From assembly GCA_001972305.1 (NCBI GenBank), contig BDDD01003345.1:1-64000 (forward strand): a stretch of DNA of 64,000 bases, in the 5' to 3' direction. Under the pieces are notes generated by a model. The model did not search any database. It saw only the letters and a list, made by a program, of their open reading frames with translations, and was not told where the DNA came from. The position numbers and the translations under genes are program-made. Positions 20,666 to 34,800 of the stretch are shown piece after piece (the first letter of the stretch is position 1; the number at the start of each line of letters is the position of its first letter). This DNA is from Cephalotus follicularis (Eukaryota > Streptophyta > Magnoliopsida > Oxalidales > Cephalotaceae).

Positions 20666-22660
20666 TCACCACTTATGTTCACTAATGCTCATTATACTTA
20701 TGAGGTTACCATTAAAAAAATTAAGAATAAAACGTATATAAAAAAAAATATTTCATTACCAAGATTTCATCGTGATTCATGAAATAAATAGTATAACAGT
20801 AAACTGTATGATAAAGAAAATACATATATTATTGTTCAATAAATAAATACAATTTTCTATAGGAGGAAATAATATTTAAACTACATTAACTATATTTAGG
20901 ATACACATATATTTTTAGTATTCATATCACTTAGTCAAAAACATTCAAAAACATATGTGTGTGTGTCATGCATAAAATGTAGTTCAACAATTTTCTGTAC
21001 TACATTTAATGGAAATAAATCATAATCAATCTTGGCCACTTGGTGGTTTGAGGGAAGGTTGCTAAATCAAGCCATGCATTAAAGCATTTGTTCTGGTTAT
21101 TAAATCCCTATTTCGTGTGTTATCAACAAAAAAAAAAAAAAAAACCTATTTCCTCAATCGCATCTTCCACTTTGATGAGGTGATTTAGTTGACTTTAATA
21201 TATAAGCTCTACTCTGATAAAAGCCGACCATCCCTACCATGATCTTTTCTTTAGTTTGAAAATTTGTGCGTTGCACGTATGACTGGATTATTTTATTATG
21301 AGTCAACTTCTTCTTAGGAATAATATGATTTCTCATTGGAGTAAAGTTAATAAGAATAATATTAATAATAAGTAAGATAACAACTTAAATATTAATATTA
21401 CACGTGAGTTATCAAAATATCATAAATAATATTAGATTTATTAATACTTTTATTAATTTTTTATTTTAATATATGTGATATTATAAATGTCATGTATCTT
21501 TTCATTTATATAATGAGATCAAGCCATATGATTCATTATTCAAGTGTCATTTATGTATAAAACAACATGTGTTAATATGAAAAAATTAGTAAATGTGTTA
21601 GTAAGTCTATCATTATTGAAATATCATTTGTGTTTTTTTTAAACACTATTAATGATATTTTGACTTTTAATAAAATAATCTCCAATAATATTTTGATAAC
21701 TCACTTATAATACATTTGTGATGCTACTTCACTTCTTTTCAATACATCATATTTTATGTAGTTACTATTTATAATTATACGTTGTTAGTAACATTTTTTT
21801 TGTGATTAACAACATTACTTTGGTTAATAATAATTCTATACCATAGGCCTAATTAATCAATTGAATTAGGGTTATTACTCAATCTGATTCTTTAATTAAT
21901 AGGAATCTTCAAATTTAACTATTCAGTTATTAATCAACATCTGATTCTTCAGATAATCGCAGTCTTCAGTTTTCAGAAGTTCTGATTTGGTTTTGTTGAA
22001 GAACATCTGCAGAAGATTTTATTTCATAGAACTCATTAAATATTTCACAAAGCTAGAAAGCAGTCCAATCTAATGGCCGAGGTACTTCCACGTCAGATTG
22101 AATCTTTCTCCCACCATCGCTGATTTGTTGCCTGTTTTCGATCCTTCGGACAGGCTAATGCAATCGTTACAGTCACAACACAGCTATATTTGAAGCCACG
22201 TGTCCAATTAAGGGCATTTAAGTAAATCCCACGACACTCAAACTCGGCTGCATGGCATCAATTTGTAGGCCAAACACTAGAGGATATGAATCCACTCTTT
22301 TCCTCTAAAATAAGCTAAAATCCCTTTCGAATTAAATAAAATAATCAATAACCGAATGAAAAGTAGCAAAAAGAAAGAAAGAAAAACGAAAAGGAGTTCG
22401 TAGTTTGTACACAAAACACAGAGAGACACGCATATTTACCAATTCAAAGAGCGAAGTGATCACGGATAATTAAGAGACCTTCGAAGTTAGATGGCACAAA
22501 TCGGACGTTCCTGATTAAATCCAATAAACATGCCTTATTTTAACATGATGTTCCTTACAGTTACCCAGCTAAAATTCACACACTCTCTCGTCTTTGTGTG
22601 TTAACAGACCCCATTGTCTTTCTCTCTGACTCAAAAATTCTCTCATTTCATTCCCTTCTT
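20666..22660. other. AT-rich upstream region of the kinase gene
   Basis: Intergenic. Contains an A-run near 21126-21144. The last few hundred bases before 22660 should hold the kinase promoter, but I cannot point to a convincing TATA box. No gene seen. Confidence 0.6.
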
Positions 22661-22710
22661 TTATCGTTTTGTAGATGTAGAATAGATCTCTCTATCTTAC
22701 TTTGTCTTTT

Positions 22711-22712
<2 letters not shown>

Positions 22713-22748
<36 letters not shown>
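22713..22748 (+). promoter_or_regulatory. (TC)n tract in the kinase 5' leader
   Basis: A pure TC repeat of 36 bp, 108 bp before the start codon. Pyrimidine tracts near the transcription start are common in plant 5' leaders; this is likely transcribed and length-variable. Confidence 0.6.
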
Positions 22749-22753
<5 letters not shown>

Positions 22754-22855
22754 GGTGATAATCAGATCCGTACAAAGCTTCATCCTCCTCCGTCCGATGT
22801 GTAGACTTTGACTAAGTCTCACTATCGGGTACATCGCCGGTGCAGGGATTTTAGT

Positions 22856-25800
22856 ATGGGACAGTGTTATGGTAAAACCAATCCGACTTACGAAAATGAC
22901 GCTACAACCACCGTTATCGTCTCTGGCGATAGCATTCAAACGCCGATACCTCCTCCTTCGGCTCCCGGTAACGGCTTCGTTAACGTGAAGAATACTCCAG
23001 CTCGGAGGTCCAACCCTAGCCCGTGGCCGAGCCCGTACCCGCACGGTGTGTCCTCGGCGAGCCCGTTGCCCGGTGGCGTGTCTCCGTCGCCGTCGAGGGG
23101 TTCGTCGACGCCGAGGAGGTTCTTCCGGCGGCCGTTCCCGCCACCTTCTCCGGCGAAGCACATAAAGGCGTCTCTGGCGAAGCGGCTCGGCGCGAAGCCG
23201 AAGGAGGGGCCGATCCCGGAGGAGAGCCGAGCCGAGCCGGAGCAGTTTCTGGACAAGAGCTTCGGCTACAGCAAGAATTTTGGTGCCAAGTATGAGCTCG
23301 GGAAGGAAGTCGGGCGAGGGCATTTTGGTCATACTTGCTCTGCTAGAGGGAAAAAAGGAGAGCTCAAAGATCAACCTGTTGCTGTCAAGATCATATCTAA
23401 AGCCAAGGTAACAGCTATGCTTTGTTATTTCTATTATTTTTCTGTTTTGATCAATTCGTGTATATATACATTATTATAAGTATTTATTGTTTACATATAA
23501 AGAAACGAGGACGCGTAACACAACTCTTCAGACTCAATTGAAGAGAAGTGAGAAATTCATTATCACAAAAGAACTTAGGGCCCAATAAAATTTGGAGTAT
23601 CATAAGTAACAAACTGTATATGCAGATGATAACTTGTTTCCTCATTGCTAACTAAAGGTTTTAGCTTTCTGATGGTGATGGAGATTGTTTTGAATTATAG
23701 TTTGATTTGCTCCGTTAAAATGGGATTCCATACAGATTCTCCCGGGATCTTTCCTTATGTGACTTGGGACATATTACGTGTTGCATTTTATTGAGCTTTT
23801 TTTTTTTTTTACTATTTGAATTTAATGATTCACGTCTCTTAGCTTTTACTGCGTGTTGCTGTAGAAAAAACCCTTTCTTGAGAGTCAATTCTGACAAAGT
23901 TCTCCTTAGCAAAGATAAAAGAGAGTTGTACTTTATTGAACAGACAGATATGGTAGTTGCTAAACGACAGAGATACCTGGCAAGGTCATTTGAGAGATCC
24001 CTTATTCTTGCAAGTCAGAGGTAGCTTCATGTCGCCTAGAAGAAACTTATTAATAATGGCACGAGTTAGTCTCCAACAGGCGACAATGATCTTTAATGAG
24101 CGGTATCCAAGTGGAGTCATTGGTGTCCAAAGTGCGATGTAATTTCGGCCATGTTGTGGGATGTGTACAACACAAACATGGGAATTCATTTTATTGAATT
24201 GCATCTTCAGCCTTAGCTTTAATCACTAATCAATGCATTGATGACACTGGCTCGGGAAGAGCAAGTTTACAAATTTCATGCCGATTATTGCATCATGGTC
24301 AAGCTGGTGAATATTTGACAATGATGCAAGTTATATACTAAGAATTGAAGTGATACCAGCTATTTTACAACTTATAACCTGTTACACCTTGTTAAGATAT
24401 CGAGGAGCTTTCTAGTCCCTTCAACCTTGTGATTGATTGAATATTTTGCCTCAGCATTAATGATGGAGAAATAACCAACACTCTGTGAAGATTAATTTCA
24501 CAAAAGTGAAACTGAAGCTGATGGTTTTCAGTATTTATTTATGGACATCAGACAAGAGCATGGTTATTTGATTTTAAGACCTTGAATATCAATAAATTGG
24601 GTTAAAGAGAGAAGTGTCCGAGAGCCCTTATTGCATTAATATGCTTCAACTCATTTTTGGCTGACGAAAGTGTCTCTAATTGAGTTAACCAAGAGAATTG
24701 TTATCAGTCCGCATTTCACATGCCTTACCCTTCACTAATCCTTCCAATACTTATTTTGCTAACATACCCCAGCGGAATTCTTTTCCCTTTTTCAAATATT
24801 AAGAAATACTAATAAGACTTGAAACTCGGGCTTGTTTATTTCTAAATGCTCAAAGCAATATTTTTTAACCAGACATTGTCATAGTTGATTGAAATCATTT
24901 TCACAATAGTCTTGGTAATTAGGATGAGTTTAAGAGATCTGTTTTGACTTGTTTTCTTTTTGGACATTTTATTTGGATATGTGTGCTTTTGATTAACTGG
25001 AAACAGTGAAAGAAAAGCATTGGAAAGTCTAATTGCCTAGTCAAGGCCAATTGCGCTTCTGACATCTGTTGCTAAATTAATCCTAAAAAGGAGACTTATT
25101 TATTTTCAAGTGAAGGCTACCTATAGGATATTAGAACACATCATAAAAAATCTAGAAAAACCTTTAAGACTGACTATGTTGATTGCCAATTGTTAGATTT
25201 CCATTCCCATAAAGCATGGTTATCTTTTATACTCAACCGATGTGGGATGGATAATCATCTCAATAGTCGCATTCGCAGACAACGTGGAATTAAACATTAC
25301 GAGCTCATGTTGATTGTGGAATCAAGCATTGCCTAACGTGGAATTTATTATGAGATGACAACATCTTAATGCCTGCCCTGAAGAAAAATCTAAGATTAGT
25401 GCCTCTCGGAAAGAATATTGGGCTATCGGTGAAAAAGATTGGACATGCTTGACTCTAATACGATGTGAGATTTCCAATCCCATAAATATGCTTGTAAGAA
25501 GGAGGAATCCTCTGAGTGTTTAAAGTAGACAAACTTTTTATACCCAACCAATGTGGGATAGATAGTCATCTCAACACCAATTCTCGAAGTACTTTGATGG
25601 ATTTATAAACAAACGTTGATTTCATTTTGAAGCAAGATATCCCATTTTGAAGCAGCAGTGTAATTTAATAATTAAGATTCAGATTGGCGACGACTATTCT
25701 TAAAAGTTCTTTATGTGCATGTTAAATTCTTTGTCATGCAGTCAAGCTTGCATTTGATTATTGCTGAACTTGTGGAATAATCTTACAAGAAAAACATGGT

Positions 25801-28800
25801 TAAACAATTGGTGACGAAATTTCAACGTTTTGTCCTGTAAATTAAGATTCAAGCTTGCTAGGAAAATAGTCATAAAAATGCCGGAGATTTCAATTTTTCA
25901 CAAAAATGTAATACAAGAGATTTAATGGAAACTATTTATCATTTGGTAAATTTATTGGTGGGTTTCAGCCCTAGCAACAACTGGCAGATAAGAGATGATG
26001 TATCATTTCAATTCCCGCAATTATTGTTTGATTAATGGGTAAATAAATTTTCAAGAGCAATCGGGAGTAAAGAGCTATAGAGAGAGAAGCTGTTGTGCTA
26101 ATGCTGGGATGAGGATCTACCCATGGGACGCCTATAGATATAGTGAAGGAAGTGGTGGAGCTTGCCTGAATATATGCAAATTGATTAATTGTGATTCTTT
26201 TGATGAGATCTTTGACTAGTTATAGTTGTTAAAATCCTAAGTCAAAACTATCAGATGCCACTGGTTGTGTCCATGCTTGCTTCTTGCTAAAGATTTCATG
26301 TATGTCATACATGCTAGTTGCAAAATGAATCATGACTGTATGCATCTCTGCTCTGTTGTATTATATTGCCACCATGGGATTGAAGCTTTTGCTTTGATAG
26401 TTGTAAATATATTTGTTTGAAACTTTTTATTAACCATTAACCCTTTGATTGCACGATATCAGTATCTAAATGACACTTTTTTGACAGATGACAACAGCAA
26501 TATCAATCGAAGATGTCCGTCGAGAGGTGAAAATACTGAAAGAATTGTCGGGACATAAGCATCTGGTCAAATTTTATGATGCATGTGAGGATGCCAATAA
26601 CGTTTACATAGTCATGGAGTATGTCTCTTCTCGTTTCCCATTCAAATTTAATGTGGAGACTATGATTTTACCATTATAAAAATTGCATCTAGGTTCATTT
26701 ACTTTTTGTAATGTATGTAATGGTAATATTCACATTGTTTTAAGCATATTCGCAATTGTGTTACTTGTCGTCGTCATTTACCCTACCCCATTACCTCCTT
26801 TTGGTTTTCAAGGCCTGATCTCTTTAATTTTTCCATGTGAGATGTCTGGTTTAGTATGATTGTAAATTTGTAATTTACTTGATGGGGTTTCTTTTTTCAC
26901 TTGTCTTATCAGATTGTGTGAAGGTGGAGAACTTCTAGACAGAATTTTAGCGAGGTAATTGTTTCCATTAACAACTGAACCTATTCAGGGCCTGTTAAAT
27001 TGTCTCATGGTATTTTAATATCCCCTATTATTTTCTTGTATTTCTTAACTGTTGGAAAAGCATGTACCCATTGTCATTGTGTCAAGATTTTCATGAATTA
27101 TCTTTATCTCAATGTTCTCAAGTAGATAGTTTCACTTTTGGAGTTTCCTCACTAACAATGATGTTTTTTCCTGATTTAATGTTGAATTGATTTGAGTTCT
27201 ATGGATCACCTAAATGAGCGCTTGTATGAGTGAAATTTTGTATGTAAATATTGAGACGAGATTTTTGCCTCTGTTACAGAGGAGGAAAGTACACAGAGGA
27301 TGATGCAAAAGCTATAGTTGTGCAAATTTTAAGTGTGGTAGCATTCTGTCACCTTCAAGGCGTAGTACATCGTGACTTAAAGCCGGAGGTTTTTGTTTTT
27401 CAAACTTAATACTGCATTAGTTGACTTATATTCAATAATGTTTATACAGCTATATTCTATATTTTTTTTTTCTTTTTTACCTTTTTCTTTGGAAAGTAGT
27501 TGGATAGGGACTTCTTGTTAAATATTACTGACACTCTTTCCTTGTGGTGGCATAACAGAATTTCCTTTTCACTTCTGGAGGTGAAGATGCTGATATGAAG
27601 CTTATTGATTTTGGTCTTTCTGACTTTATCAGACCAGGTAGAAATTAAGTTTTTATTTTTATTTTTGTTTGTCTGTAAAAAACAAATCTCCACGTGTTTG
27701 TACATATAAGTGGGAAAGTAGTAGTTTAAGCATGGTTTTCATCTTTGTCATTGATGGACCAGATTTTTTATTCACCGGATAACAGAATGGTCAAAGCTTG
27801 ATGGAATACATATCGACCCCTTATGATGGATTGTTCGAACATGGGCACTGATATTATTTACAAAATAGTGGGTGTTGTTGAAATTGGCAATCTGATTATC
27901 AAATTCTAGGGGATTATAGTTCTCTCAGCAGGACAATTTAAAAAAAAAGACTATCCATTTTCTTTTTATTAAATGATAATTGACTTTATTCACTTAAGAT
28001 GCATTCAATTTAAGATGAAATCATACTTTTTTGGTAGTTACCTTTTTTTCTCTGTTCTCTTTTGTAATCTAAAAACTTGTCTTTCCGGATTGTAAATTGA
28101 ATATAGATTGATGACTGCCTATTGTATATGGTATTTTGATGGCATCTCTTTTTTTTTTTTTTTTTTTATGTTATCGGTCATGTGACCAAACGCCATTTAC
28201 AAACATTTTTAGCATATGCAATTTCCAGTGGATGTCCACTGTACATGGCAGAGTGGGCCACAAGTGGCCTTTTATCTATTTAGAAGATATGCTGTAAACA
28301 TGCCCTATATGTATGAGATTTATGCAGACACTGATTTAGCTTTATGGAAACAAATATTTACATAAATGCTTATGGAAGTGAAATGAGAAATGCTTCAATG
28401 GTTGAACATTCCTTTGTCGAGTAATTATTACATGACATTTAGATTGCCAGTTTTCATTTAAAACTTGTGAATTTATTACCTGTTAGTTCATATCTGTGAA
28501 CCCTACTTAAAATTTCATTTCATATATATGTTTTGTAGATGAAAGACTGAACGATATCGTTGGAAGTGCATATTACGTTGCACCGGAAGTCCTGCATAGA
28601 TCTTATAGTCTGGAAGCAGATATATGGAGCATTGGTGTTATCACCTATATCTTGTTATGTGGAAGCCGGCCTTTCTGGGCACGGACAGAATCAGGAATTT
28701 TTCGTTCTGTGCTAAGATCTGATCCCAACTTTAACGATTTACCATGGCCTTCTGTTTCTCCTGAGGCCAAGGACTTTGTCAAGAGACTCCTGAACAAGGA

Positions 28801-31800
28801 CTACAGGAAAAGAATGACTGCTGTCCAAGCTCTATGTGAGTTGATATTTTATATTGCATTGTGAACATGTTCAGGATATTGTCAACTGGTGGACATGTCT
28901 AAGACACTGTGCAATCTTTTACTTTTATGGATACAAAATTAAATGTCTCTGATAAGCTATTTAGATTTGGGGGAAAGGTAAAAATTATTGTGGCACCAGT
29001 GATTGGTTTGCTATAATAGAAAAAATACCTAGGCAAAGAAAGCCCCTTTCCATGTCCACCCTCTAAATAAAGGTTACTTCCACTGTACTTCAACATAAGC
29101 ATGTTGATGAATTATGTCAAAAGGAGTCCCAACAGTAATGCTTCCCGTAGTAGTGGTTGAATGTTGAACCTTTGATATCTAATCATCTATTAGCTATTTT
29201 TATGGTTTCTGGCTCATTAACAATAAGAAACAAGTTATTGCTCTGCATTGAAATGTGATAACTAGTGGGATATTTTACTATCCAATATTAACTTTTGCCA
29301 TTTCTGTTATAAAATTGCAGCTCACCCGTGGTTACTGGATGAGAGTTGTCCTATTCCTTTAGATATACTGATGTATAAGTTAGTCAAATCATATCTTCAT
29401 GCAACACCTTTCAAACGTGCTGCACTAAAGGTACCATGTACAATGTCAATGTACTGTTATAGTGTATCTTTTATCGTAATGCACAAATAAATTTTCTCAT
29501 TCCTTTTTATTATGGGACATTCTATTATTCTAATTATCATCTCCTTGCTTGAACTTGTTATGCTTTGGTTTGTTTTCTTATTTTTATTAATATTAATTTC
29601 TTCTCTCCTTGAAACTTGAGATAATTTAGAAGGAACCGTATTATTTTTTCTTTGAAAGGAAGCCTATCAAGAGGCCAAGTTATATGATATAAATCTGGAG
29701 TATTCTATTGCATTCCAGCTCATTTTTTTTTTCTTTCTGTTTTTGTGATTGCAGGCTCTCTCCAAAGCCTTGACTGAGGATGAGCTGGTTTATCTTAGAG
29801 CTCAATATAGGTTGTTGGAACCAAATAAGGACGGAAGTGTGTCTCTCGATAATTTCAAAATGGTAATCTTCTGCTTCTTTACCTATTAAATTTGAGTTTG
29901 AAGTGTTTAAAAGTGCACACAGAACTTTGATTTTGTTCGAACTCTTATCCTAGTCTAATTAGGATTAGTCTCTTATCCTAGTCTAGTTAGGATTAGTCTC
30001 ATGTCCCTATATATAGATGTAATCAACTCATTAGCAATACTATGTAATTTTTTAGAATTATTACTTTTCACATGGTACCAGAGCCTCTGATGTCCTTAAA
30101 AAAAAAAGTAACAGTTTACGCATCACGATCTACGCTGATCGATCAACGATCGATTGTTTGCAACTCTTTTGTTGATCGACGGTGCAGCCTCTGTTAGGAT
30201 TTGTGATTGTTTGGGATCGACCACACACTTCTAGGGTTTGTGATCGACGATGCGATCGACGACGCACTACTATTGTCGACTTGAAGCTGAAGATTGAAGC
30301 TAATGATTTAGGCGACGATTGAACCAGGGAGTTATGGTTGTGGTTAGATCGGACAATGGAGGGTATGATCTGTGTTACCACGCGTGGTTGGCTGGTTGTT
30401 CTGGTTCTGGTTGGTTGGTGGTCCTTGCTTGCCAACGATGGGTTTGGTTCTGGTGTATGTGTTTCCTTGCTTGCCGACGATGGGTTTGGTTTTGGTGTAT
30501 GTGTGCCCTTGTTTGCCGATGATGATCTCTGCCTTTGATTGACTTGGTTTGACTAGAGGCTGTATACAGCAGTTGGAGATTGTGACAATAGCTGGTTTGG
30601 TGTTGTGTGTGCAGTGGTTCAGGGTTGTGTGTACAGCTGATTTGAGACATTTGAATTGTGTGTACAGTTGGTTTGAGAAAAGTTCAGTGTTTTGTTTCCA
30701 TTGTGTTTTCTCTTCATTTTTTCGTTGTGTATGAAGATGGTAGATACTAAGGAAGTTGGCGGTTCTGAGATAGCTCAATTTACTGAAATATTTTCCTCTG
30801 TGAGTCGTTTGACTAACCTCAAGTTAAAGGGAGTTGACAATTATCAGCAGTGGCAAAAGCTTGTAAGGTTGGCTATTGTTGGGTGACAGTTGGGCGCTCA
30901 CTTGACTATTATTAAGACCAAAGAGATATTTGATGATTTATGGGAATGTAGAGACGCTCAAATTCTAGCACAAATATTGGATGCAATGGAACCTTAAGTT
31001 TTGAGTCTTGTGGCCTATCATAATACAGTTTAAGTATTACGGGACTATTTAGCTGTCCTGTATTCTGGCAGGGGCAATATTTCTCGGATTTTTGCTTTAT
31101 TCAGGATTTTTGTCGTATAACTCGTGGGGGCCGTCCTTTGGGTGATTATTTGGCAGATTACCAGGGTATGTATGAAGAGTTAAATGTTCTACTTTCGATT
31201 ACTACTGATATACCAAATATCTAGGAGCAATGTGAGCAACTGGTTGTAATGGGTCTTTTGGGTTCTTTGGGTCCCTAGTTTGAGGGATTTCGTTTACAAG
31301 TGTTGGGAGGGTCTGTAGTGCCCACACTTGCTGATACATTTGCTTGTCTGATGAGACTCATAATAATTCTCGTATGGCTACTTCTAGCGATACTAGAGAG
31401 AGTTCTGCCCTTGTTGTCCCTTTCGGACGAAGAACTGGTTAGGGTTCCTTTGATGCATCTCAGGGAGGTTGTGGCGGTCATAGTAGTCCACAAGGTCGTG
31501 GGCGTGGCACAGGAGGTGGTTGATATCCACCTCGTGGTGGAGATGGTTCGGGACCTCCAATGGCTATCACTGTGGAGAGACTGGTCATGTGAAGAGGAAG
31601 TGTTGGAAACTTTATGGTCGGCTAACTCATCCTAAGTTTGCTAATGCAGTTGCCACTTCTTCTGAAATTCAATCCTCTTCGTCTATGCCTATGACATTTG
31701 AAGAGAAGACAGTTAGTTTGAGTAATGAGCAATATGCAGTATTTTTACACTATCAGTTAGCTACTCAGGAACCTTCTTCCTCCACAACTACATTTGTTTA

Positions 31801-34800
31801 GACTACAAGTAATGCTTCTGCATGTTTGTCCACTACCCATCCTTGGATCCTTGAATCTGGTGCCTCCAATCATATGATCGGAGATTCAGGTAATTTTACT
31901 TCTTACACTACCACACTTCCACTTTTGGTGTTACCTTAGCTGATGGTTCTATCGCCAAGGTTAAGGGTAATTGTGCTGTTCAACTAACTCCTTTTTCTTT
32001 ATCTTCTGTTCACATTCTTGGTTTTCCTTTCTACCTTATTCCTATCAGTGAATTCACAAAAGAATTTAACTGTTTTGCCACCTTTTCTCATAATTCGTGT
32101 GTCTTTCAGAATCTTATGACCCAGAGGACGATTGGTAGAGGTCGTGTCTGGTGGCTTATGCCTGTTTGAAGAATCTGCTCCTGTTGCGTGTTCAAGTATT
32201 GCATCTCCTTTTCAAGTGCATTATCAGTTGGGCCATCCTTCCTTATAGAGCTTAAAGAGAATGGTACCAAATTTTCGGTCTATGTCCAATCTAGATTGTT
32301 AGTCATGTCAATTTGGTAAGCATCATCGTGTGTCTTACCCGAGTCGTGTCAATAAAAGGTCTGCGAACATCTTTGATCTTGTTCACTTTGATGTGTGGGG
32401 TCCTTGTCCAGTCATTTCCGAAATGGTTTTCGATATTTTGTAACTATTGTAGATGATCATTGAAGAGTTACATGATTATATTTAATGAAAAGTCAATGTG
32501 AAATTTATTCAATTTTCTGTGCTTTTGTGATAGATTCATAATCAAGTTTATTCTCAAATACGTATTCTTCATGGTGACAATGCCAAAGAATATATTTCTA
32601 ACCCTTATACTTCATTGATGACTAAATATGGGATTGTTCATCAGTCATCGTATGTGGATACTCCTGAACAAAATGGAGTGGCTCAGCGTAAAAATTGACA
32701 TTTAATGGAAACTGCTCGTGCCTTACTTTTTCATATGAATGTGCCTAAACACTTCAAGGTAGATGCTGTTCTTACTGCATGCTATTTAATTAATCGAATG
32801 CCATCATCTGTTTTGAATGGTGCGATTCCTTATTCCATATTACATCCATCTCAATCTTTGTATTCTGTTCCTCATCGAGTGTTTGGATGTATTTGTTTTA
32901 TTAGTGATCATCGTCCAAGAGTGTCTAAACTTGATCCAAAGTCAATTAAATGCATTTTTCTTGGGTACTCTCGACACCAAAAAGGTTATAGATGTTATTC
33001 TCTTGAACTTCATCGATATTTCACTACATCTGATGATGCTTTCTTTGAGTCTATACCTTTCACATCTGCATCTCATTTAGTGTCTACAATCGATGAGCAG
33101 TGCGGGAAGGACATTCCTTCGGTCGTTATCAAACATGTTCCTGAGATTTGTCATGTCTATACATGTCGTTTACAGCTGTGCCACAGTCATCATGACTCTG
33201 CAGCATCTTCTGTGTTAGAGGATCAACCTTTGTCACCAATCCTCAAAGACCCTGTGGTCTCTCCTATCCTAGAGTCACCGTGCTCCTCCTATTTCTGACT
33301 TGGATCTACCCATTGCTCAAAGAAAAGGTAATCGTAGTTGTACATATCATCCTATTTCTCACACTGTTACCTATTCACATTTATCCTTTACATATTGTAC
33401 ATGTCTTTCTCCCATTGCATCACATCCTTTACCCAAGTCTATCTTAAAGGCATTATCTCATTATGGATGGAGAGAAGTTATGGAAGAAGAAATGCAAGCC
33501 TTAAAGCATAATCATACTTGGGATCTAGTCCCCTTACCAAAAGGTAAATCTGCAATTGGCTACAAATGGGTCTGTGTAGTTAAAGTTAATCCTGATGTTT
33601 CTATTGCTCTGTTACAAGCTCACTTATTGGCTAAAGGATATGCTCAAGCGTACGAGATTGATTATTTTGATACATTTTCTCCTGTGGCTAAGCTATCTTC
33701 GATCCGGTTACTTATTTCTCTTGCAGTTGTACATCATTGGTCATTATATCAACTTGATGTCAAGAATGCTTTTTTTAATGAGGACCATAACGAGGATGTA
33801 TATATGGAGCAACTACCACGGTTTGTTACTCAAGGGGAGTTTCAAGCGTGTAAACTTAGGCGATTGCTATATAGGTTGAAGCAATCTCCCAGGGCTTGGT
33901 TTGGGAGATTTATAGATGTGGTCCTATCTTTTGGACTATCTCGGTGTGAGAGTGATCATTCAATTTTTTGTCGTTAGTCCTGTACAGGGAAAATACTTTT
34001 GATAGTGTATGTTGACGATATTGTTATTACTAGGGATGATCAGATTGGTATTAGTGTTTTAATGTTACATCTTCAACAGAAGTTTCAGATCAAAGATTTG
34101 GGACGTTTGAAGTATTTTCTCGGTATTGAAGTTTCCACATCCCGCGCAAGGGCATCTTTTTATTGCAGAGAAAATATGTTCTTGATCTTTTGGAGGAAAC
34201 TAGAATGCTGAGATCTAAACCTGTTGACACTCCGATGGATCCGCATTTGAAACTTACAGCTAGGATGGAGAAATATTGGATGACCCTAAACAATATCGAA
34301 GGTTGGTAGGAAAACTTAACTATCTGACAGTCACTCCATCGAAGCGGTGAGTCAATTCTTAGCAAAACCAAGAATCACACACTGGAATGCTGTGATTCAG
34401 ATTCTGCGATATCTTAAGGGTGCTCATAGACATAAATTAGTTAATCGTGATTATGGTCATCAACAAATTGAGGGTTTTTCTGATGTAGATTGGGCAAGAT
34501 CTCATGTTGATGGGAGGTTTAATACTGGATATTGTGTTTTTGTTGGTGGTAATCTTTGTGTCATGGAAAAGTAAGAAACAACCAGTTGTGGTTAGGTTGA
34601 GTGCAGAGTTCGAATATAGAGCCATGACACATACTAGTGAATTGATGTGGGTGAGATAGTTACTTAATGAGCTTGGTTTTGGTCATTCTTCATTCATGCA
34701 ATTGTGGTGTGATAATCATGCTGCAATTTATATTGCCTCGAATCCAATATTTCTTATGAAAGAACCGAACACATTGAAGTAGATTGTCATTTTGTGTGAG

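Noticed and set aside
22697-23374. 225-codon minus-strand frame opposite kinase exon 1
   Set aside because: Shadow of the GC-rich exon. Arg-rich composition with no domain; the plus strand clearly encodes the kinase N-terminus.
30130-30734. Open frames on both strands in the copia leader
   Set aside because: They cover a 42-bp tandem repeat before gag and have no domain.
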